From assembly GCA_035578175.1 (NCBI GenBank), contig JAQMRL010000014.1, forward strand, positions 16,254,274 to 16,318,273: 64,000 nt of DNA, read 5' to 3'. Below the pieces are notes generated by a model. The model made no database searches. It was not told where the DNA came from and saw only the letters and a list, made by a program, of their open reading frames with translations. How positions within the stretch are numbered: position 1 is the first letter of the stretch; every line of letters starts with the position of its first letter. The translations under genes were made by a program, and so were the position numbers. This document shows, in pieces, positions 57,968 through 64,000 of this stretch. The stretch comes from Catonia carolina (Eukaryota > Arthropoda > Insecta > Hemiptera > Achilidae).

Positions 57968-58446
57968 AGCCCATAACACACAAGTTAAGTGTCAAATTAT
58001 TTACACTCAATCTGTTCGTTGCAGAGCTTAAATAAATAGTTCTGTTTCTTATCACATGGTCACCCAATTTAATGACTGAATCATTTAAGAACAGAAGAGG
58101 TAGAGGTGTAAAATACACTAATCAGAGTTATCACCTCGGAAAGTAATGAATTTCATTATTCGCCAGACCATGGTAAATGAAGTGAAGGTGATATTTGCAG
58201 AGTGGAAAATATGTGCTTTTCAGAGGGTCCAGCATGGTGATAACCGTACTTTTCCATTCAGTGAGGAAGGCAAGAGTAAAATATCTCACTCCTCGTTTTA
58301 CTTAGTAAAACCTCTACAGGTTCAAAACAGCCTTTCGGCTGAAGACCTAAACAACAACGTGATAAGAAACAGAACTATTTATTGTTGAGTTAGAACTAGC
58401 AGATCGAGTGCAAATAATTTAACACTCCACCTGCCTGTTATGGGCA
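57657..58446 (-). mobile_element. R-family retroposon R15, split by R16
   Basis: A reversed R copy at 57657-57957 continues at 58370-58446 to GTTATGGGCA. R16 sits between in the opposite orientation. Confidence 0.85.
57969..58358 (+). mobile_element. R-family retroposon R16 nested in R15
   Basis: Complete from GCCCATAACACACAAG to CTAAACAACAAC. Flanks GTGATAAAAAA (57958-57968) and GTGATAAGAAA (58359-58369) form an 11-bp duplication of R15 sequence. Its frame reads MNFIIRQ... to LSAEDLNN from 58146. Confidence 0.9.
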
Positions 58447-58481
58447 ATTTATAAAGAATAATAAATAGTAATGTTGATATA

Positions 58482-59408
58482 CGAGGTGTGGCTATTAAAT
58501 AACGAGACTGACATTGTAAAAAATTTAATTTTAATTTTATACACAATCACTTATTGTCACCTTCAATATACACTCCTTCTCTATCCCTACAAGGCTCCAT
58601 GCGAATTTTCCATTGTTGGAAACAGACTGGAAGTCATCTTCTGTCACCTCCTTCAGGACAAGTGCCGCTTTCTCTTTTACAGCTTCCACAGACTCAAATC
58701 TTGTCCCTTTTAATGCAGATTTCCTTGCCTTAGGGAACAGGTAGAAGATAATAACACGTGATAAAACGTGGTCTTTTACTTATGATCCGGAAATATAATG
58801 CCAATCCATGCACTGGAAGAGCTGAACTTCACCGAGAGCCAAAAAAGCTCGGATGAGCAAGTCAAAATTTAAAATAATAATTATTGGTTTTTTAATACCC
58901 ATGGGATTGTGTACCTTCACTGGGTTCCTGAAGGTCAAACAATTAATCAATATTACTACCTTGAGGTACATTTTAAACTACGTCAAAGAGTAAGGAAAAA
59001 ACGCCCCGAAATGTGGAAGGACAAATCATGGGTTCTCCACCAAGACAATCCGCCAGCTCATTCCGCGTTTTCTGTTAAGAGGTTCCTAGCCAAGTACAGC
59101 ATCGTAGTGTTAGAACATCCACCTTATTCACCAGATCCTGCATTATGTAACTTCTACCTGTTTCCTAAGGTGAAATCTGCATTAAAAGGGACAAGGTTTG
59201 AGTCTGTGGAAGCTGTAAAAGAGAAAGCGGCACGTGTCCTGAAGAAGCTGACAGAAGATGACTTCCAGCAGTGTTTCCAACAATGGAAAATTTCCATGGA
59301 GCGTTGTAGGGATAGAGAAGGAGTGTACAATGAAGTAGACAATAAGTGATAATGTATAAAATTAAATTTTTTAAAACGTCAGTCTCGTTATTTAATAGCC
59401 ACACCTCG
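58482..59408 (+). mobile_element. mariner-like element with a ~265-bp inverted arm
   Basis: CGAGGTGTGGCTATTAAATA at both ends, with TA duplicated at 58480-58481 and 59409-59410. The left arm (58482-58748) is an inverted copy of the right arm (59151-59408), which includes the 3' part of the transposase gene. The element is therefore a long fold-back structure whose N-terminal coding half has been replaced by the inverted copy. Confidence 0.9.
58790..59349 (+). pseudogene. mariner transposase, catalytic half, first Asp changed
   Basis: Begins KKARMSKSKFKIII and runs FFNTHGIVYLHWVPEGQTIN, QYYYLEV, RKKRPEMWKDKSWVLHQDNP, LEHPPYSPDPALCNFYLFPK, ending CRDREGVYNEVDNK, stop 59347-59349. The second and third catalytic Asp (HQDN, YSPD) are present. 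The first, expected in FFDxxGIV, is Asn (FFNTHGIV). The helix-turn-helix domain is missing. Apart from one change of frame near 58905 the sequence is remarkably open. Without the first Asp and the DNA-binding half it should be inactive. Confidence 0.88.
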
Positions 59409-59410
59409 TA

Positions 59411-60189
59411 TATATCTTTGACATCACCATTTAATAATTTTACAAAAATTTATGAAATACTTTAATAATAAATATGTTCAAAAAAATAATTTCTGATGAA
59501 AAAAGTTTTTTTAGGTTGTATCTAGGAAGTTGCAGCATTCAAAACACGAAGGTACAGAAGATGGTTCGGTTTTAGTTGCACGTGCATGAGACGATCAATA
59601 GTTCGTAGTAAGGTTTACAAACTCTACCGACAGGTGCGCTGTGTACACTGTAAACAAACCTTCCTTTACTGGGTCATGACGTTATAAATAATCATTACCT
59701 ATATTTTTTATAATGTTCATACCAATTATTATAAATTAAATAGCTCCTTTTGTAATAACACACAACATTACGGGTTCAAGTTAAAAAAATAAAATAAAAT
59801 AAATAAATATCAACAAACATAACATAGACCTAGTTTATAAATCTACCAATAACAAAGGATCATGGTCATATTTAAAAGGCAGCTAATTTAAATAAAACTT
59901 TTAAAATTATTCCTTATTTGTTATTGACCGTGACTATGAAAATTTAATGATTTTATAATCTTTAAATAAATATTTATAATTATAATTCACATTTATTCCC
60001 TGTTTAAGAGAGCGTAAGAATTTTAATGCTTTCATGTTTCCTTCTATTTCTCCCGGCCATTTGCCGGGTTCCTCCTGAATCTTCTAAATACATATAACCA
60101 TGTTCTCTTCTTCGTTTCTCTGTTAATTTATTTCCTCTCCTCACTGTGATATTTTATTCAAATTTCTTTGGTTCGTAAACTAACTTATC
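59411..60189. other. unassigned spacer
   Basis: A slightly GC-richer piece at 59530-59690 and a patch near 60050-60085 (cccggccatttgccgggttc, an inverted repeat that also resembles LINE tail sequence near 47335). No gene. Confidence 0.35.
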
Positions 60190-61224
60190 TTTTAACTTAT
60201 ACCTAACTTATATCGTAAAAATCCAAATTTTTAACGATTTTGATGAAAAAATATCACTTAATTGTCGCTTAACTAAGCGTTGTACAAAAAAATGTTTGAA
60301 ATAAAAGTTGTAGGTGATTCAATGTTCTACAACTTTTGTTATATACACCTTTTCCCTAGAATGCATATTAAGGCCGTAATTAAAAAAAAAAAGAAAAAAC
60401 ACTATGAGACAAGCCCCCTCAAGAATTTCAGCAGATATATAGCGCTTACCCTATCTCGTTAAACAAAAAAGAAAGTAGTAAAAGAGGCGATTTAAAAAAA
60501 ATCATTTGAAACGTTTTTGAGAAAATCACATAAGTGAAAAATTCACGAATAAACTACTAGCTACTTCCGGTTGACCGATTTTCATGAAATTGTTCACGTC
60601 GGGTCCCCTTAAACCTAACTTAACCTAACTTTTCGGGTACCTGACTTAAGTTCCAAGTGTTTACTTGACAGACAAAACACAGTCCAGTCACTAAAAACAT
60701 GTATTTTTGGATTCAGGATAACTGAAAACGTGTATATACGATGAAAACTCGATTTCGAAATATTGACATGAAAACAATACTTTCTTTCTATAACTACATC
60801 CATTCTGCTCACAACAGACAGGTGAAGATACAAATTTTTTACACTCAATCTGTTAATTGCAGGAGTAAAATAAATAGTTCTGTTTCTTATCACATAGTCG
60901 GCCAATTAAATGACTGAATCATTTAAGAACAGAAGAGGTAGAGATGTAAAAGATACCAATCAGAGTTATCTCCTCTGAAAATAATGAATTTCATTATACA
61001 GCCAGACCCTGTGGTGAATGAAGTGAAGGTTTCATTTGCAGAGTGGAAAATATGTGCTTTTCAGAGGGCCTGGCATGCTGATAAGCGTATTTTTCCACTC
61101 AGTGAGGAAGGCAGGTAAACAACCTCACTCCTCGTTTTACTTAGTAAACCCTCTACAGGTTCAAACCAGCCTCTCGGTTGATGACTTAAACACATTTATA
61201 TTCTTATAGGGCAAGAGAAAGTAA
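60190..61224 (+). mobile_element. H-family element H17, 5'-truncated, carrying R18
   Basis: H body from aaaaatccaaatttttaacg to gaaaacaatactttctttct, then R18, then the H 3' end attcttataGGGCAAGAGAAAGTAA. A TAACCTAACTTAACCTAACTT stretch near 60611-60631 has expanded by local repetition. Confidence 0.72.
60805..61191 (+). mobile_element. R-family retroposon R18
   Basis: CTGCTCACAACAGACAGG to GACTTAAACAC. Flanks acatccatt and acatttata suggest a diverged duplication in the H 3' end. Confidence 0.85.
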
Positions 61225-61234
61225 TATATATCGA

Positions 61235-62187
61235 AAAATCTGGTGTGAAACACTCACACATCTTTCTCTTGCCATGCAAATAATGACCAATATAGCCTAT
61301 CATTAGTAATAAAACATCAGAAATAAACAAAAAAAAAACTCAATAAATATAGCCTAATTTTTATCATGCGTGAATGATGCAAAATGAAAATCAACCTCAG
61401 TTTGGCTTAAAAATATGGAAAATCACTCTTTCACACTAAACTAGGCTCTGTAGAAAAAATGCTCTAAATTAAAGTTGCAGATCTTCTAAGTTCCTATAAA
61501 TTTGATTATATACACTTTTGTCGTAAAATGGCTAAAATCAATGGCTAAGGCTAAAATCTTAAAAAATCGATTTTTTACAAGTTTTCGTAAGAAAAAACCA
61601 GAAAATCGCTAATTACCACTAAACTAAATTGTCTACATCGTTTAAATGCATACTACAGCCGCACTCTTAAAAAAACAATTTTTTTACGAGAAAACAGCCT
61701 CACCAAGAATTTCAGCAGACATGGCGCCTATCCTATCTTGTAGAGCATAAAAAAATGAAGTAAATGAGGCTACTTAAAAAAAAATCGTATTAGCCGTTTT
61801 TGAGAAAATCGCAAAAAAGTAAAAAATGACACGAATAAACTACTACTTCAGATTGACCGATTTTGATTAAAATGTTCGTGTCGAGTCCTCTAGTGGTATC
61901 ACAATTACAAGTTTCAAGTTCGCACGATTTTCTGTTCTAGAGATATTCTGTTCACACACACACACTCTCATTCGCGCACTCGCTCCCTCGCTCACTCACT
62001 CACTCAGTCCCTCCCTCCCTCGCACACGCGCGCGCACACACACAGACCAATCGCCAAAAACATGTTTTTTTTAGATTCAGGGGGTCTGAAAACGTGTAGA
62101 TCCAGTGAAAACTCGATTCCAAAAAATCGACACGAAAACAATACTTTCCTTCCTATATATTCTCATGTAGGCAAGAAAAAGTAAAAA
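61235..62187 (+). mobile_element. H-family element H18, full length reference copy
   Basis: 5' AAAAATCTGGTGTGAAACAC and subterminal CTTTCTCTTGCC. The body contains paired words aaagttgtag/ctacaacttt, reduced in this copy. A mixed CA/CT/CG microsatellite lies at 61954-62045. The 3' hairpin CCTATATATTCTCATGTAGG is followed by CAAGAAAAAGTAAAAA. No coding capacity; 953 bp. Confidence 0.85.
61954..62045. repeat. CA/CT/CG-rich microsatellite in H18
   Basis: (CA)n, then cactcgctccctcgctcact repeats, then (CG)n and (CA)n, in the standard H microsatellite position. Confidence 0.88.
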
Positions 62188-62576
62188 TTACTGTCATCTA
62201 TTTCCAGGAACTTCTTGGGATTTTGATAAAAATTATAAATTGTGGTAAAGATTAAGGTGAAGGAAATTAATATTGAATAAGAAAATTTTTTAAAATGTCA
62301 ACATGTTAGCCTAACCAAATCGGTACGGCGCAAGACTCAAATTGTTCAACGATGTTAGGTTGGCAACTCTTCGTCTACTTTCTACGCAGCGAAACGGTTT
62401 GCGTCATTCGTACAGGGGTAAAATATTTTGTTATTACAAACCAAAATTTTTAAGATGGAAACACAGAACAAGCTGAACACGAAATAGAAACGCTCAAAAA
62501 ATGCCAGGAAAAACAGGATATATAAATCTCGTTTGAAAAGACTGAATGGATAACAAATGATAAAACTTAAAACTAA
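62188..62576. other. unassigned spacer
   Basis: A short CG-containing piece at 62315-62410. No exon or repeat is recognised. Confidence 0.4.
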
Positions 62577-63448
62577 AAAATCTGGTGTGAAACACTCACA
62601 CAACTTTCTCATTCCAATGCAAATAATTAATAATATAACCTAACATTAGTAATAAAAAATTTTAAATAAACAAAAAACTAACTTCATTTTAATCATGAGT
62701 AAAAGACGCAAAATGAAAATCAACCTCGGTTTGGCTTTAAAATACGGGAAATCACCCTTCACACTAAACTAGGCTCTGTAGAGAAAAATGCTTTAAATAA
62801 ATGTTGTAGATCATTTAATTTCCTATAAAGTTGATTATATATACTTTTGTCGTAATTACATACTAAAGTTGAAATCTTAAAAAAATCTTTTTTTACAAAT
62901 TTTCGTCAAAAAAAGAACAGAAAATCGCTAATTACCGCTAAACTAAGCGTTATACAAACAAAAGTTTGAAATAAAGTTGAAGGATTTTAAATTCTCTATA
63001 ACTTTTATTATATAAATTTTTGCGCAAAAACGAATTTAAAACCGTACAACTTTTATTTCAATCATTTCTTTGTACAACGCTTAGTTCATCGGTAATTATC
63101 AACTAATATTTTTTTCATGAAAATCTGTGAAAATCGATTTTTTAAGTTTTCTGCCTTGTATGCAATTTACGATAAAAATGTATAAAATCAAATTTATAAA
63201 AAATTAAAAGATCTACAATTTTTATTTTAAGCATTTTTCTCTACAGAGCCTAATTTAATGTGAAAGAGTGAATTCCCGTATTTTAAAGCCAAACTGAGGT
63301 TGATTTTCATTTTGCATCATTCACTCATGTTTCAAATAAGGTTTTGTTTTTTAAAGTTAGTTTTTTTTAGATATTTAATGTGAGGTTATATTGGTCATTA
63401 TTTGCATTGGCAAGAGAAATTTGTGTGAGTGCTTCACACCAGATTTTT
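62577..63448. mobile_element. inverted pair of H 5' halves (H19 plus, H20 minus)
   Basis: 62577-63030 is the plus-strand H 5' half beginning AATCTGGTGTGAAACACTCA. 63031-63448 is a minus-strand H 5' half ending GCTTCACACCAGATTTTT. Both lack the 3' half, so the composite has two H 5' termini facing outward. Confidence 0.75.
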
Positions 63449-63526
63449 ATTGTTAAAACTGAACCATTATTAAATAAATAAAAGTTAAATGTATTAAATT
63501 TTCCCCCAAATGGTTGTTGTTCCACG

Positions 63527-63883
63527 ATGAACATTCAAGATATGATCGAATTGAAGAGCAATTTTAAAAAAATGGACAGAGAAGAAAATTACACTATTAA
63601 TGACGTCACAATGGCTAGTGATTTAGTAGGAAAGAAGTCAACAACCTCTAGAAAACAGTTTGCAGCGTCAAGTGTCATTGACCCTCTGACCTTGAAACTG
63701 TATTTGACTCCTGTGGTGTTTTGTGTGGTTCGTAGTGATGTTCCTAACGGACCCACGCCGTTCTTTGCTCTTCTTCCTTTCCACTGTTATTCTTTGGTTC
63801 CGTCTATACTTCCTCTAGTCCGTCTTTTAATGGCACTTCACAGCCAATCAACTGTTGGACAACATGTAAACAAACACTCGTAA
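63527..63883 (+). other. open frame of 118 codons of unknown nature
   Basis: ATG at 63527, reading MNIQDMIELKSNFKKMDREE, then MASDLVGKKSTTSRKQFAAS, then a hydrophobic C-terminal third, stop before 63884. The first 50 codons have the look of a coding exon (acidic and basic mix, few rare residues). No domain is recognised and I cannot tell an exon from a chance frame in a GC-richer block. A perfect CRE-type palindrome TGACGTCA lies inside at 63601-63608. Confidence 0.25.
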
Positions 63884-64000
63884 AACAAATCCTACCAATG
63901 AATGACATGTTTCAAGATTTTTAGCAACAATCTTTTAAATTATTATTGCTTACATGAAACAATGAACAAATTTTCACATCCTGAAAAGATGTGATACAGG

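Noticed and set aside
61954..62045. CRISPR-like or regular spacer array
   Set aside because: It is a simple-sequence microsatellite, in a eukaryotic repeat; no direct repeats with unique spacers occur in the window.

Overview
This is nuclear DNA from an AT-rich insect genome. A hemipteran is my guess, because of the repeat types and the many TAACC/GGTTA-type motifs, but the sequence does not fix the species. Almost all of the 64 kb is transposon-derived and intronic or intergenic. Two host genes can be supported, both on the minus strand and both found from splice-site-bounded exons rather than long open frames. (1) The first coding exon of a glypican (15677-15896) has an internal signal anchor or signal peptide and the start of the cysteine-rich glypican core; the rest of the gene must lie at lower coordinates or outside the window. 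(2) The last four coding exons of a Glut4EF/ZNF395-type transcription factor are at 50283-50380, 48650-48777, 47464-47588 and 46002-46184. All phases agree. They encode a C2H2 finger, the acidic FYYTEV segment, a linker and a terminal C-clamp.

Four interspersed repeat families make up most of the rest. I name them R, H, S and D. R is a retroposon of about 390 bp with 17 substantial copies. It has a structured 5' head, a short (AAC)n tail, 10-12 bp target-site duplications (TSDs), 5'-truncated copies and an open frame of about 71 codons running to its 3' end. H is a non-autonomous element of about 0.95-1 kb. It has the architecture of Helentron-associated elements (DINE-1-like): a 5' end TCTGGTGTGAAACAC, a subterminal inverted repeat ACTTTCTCTTGCC, a microsatellite near the 3' end, and a 3' hairpin followed by GGCAAGAGAAAGT. 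S is a set of tRNA-derived SINEs in a short (about 170 bp) and a long (about 320 bp) form. D is a fragmentary repeat often adjoining H.

Layout: 1-14.7 kb is a dense nest of H, R, S and D copies, a TTAA-flanked MITE, and a tandem array made from a LINE 3' end. 14.7-16.9 kb holds the glypican exon and its upstream region. 17-21.4 kb is S, R, H and D. 21.4-31 kb is very AT-rich, with a wrecked mariner, a LINE tail and a pogo-type MITE with nested SINE and R copies. 31.2-33.3 kb is a pogo/Tigger element invaded by a SINE that itself holds a LINE fragment and a second SINE. 33.3-45.5 kb is mostly unassigned, with a second TTAA MITE, LINE and mariner remnants and a 135-bp tandem array. 46-50.4 kb holds the Glut4EF exons with repeats in every intron. 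51-63.4 kb is again dense H, R and S, plus a fold-back mariner. The end holds an unassigned open frame. Boundaries and family labels were read by eye; no alignment or database search was run.
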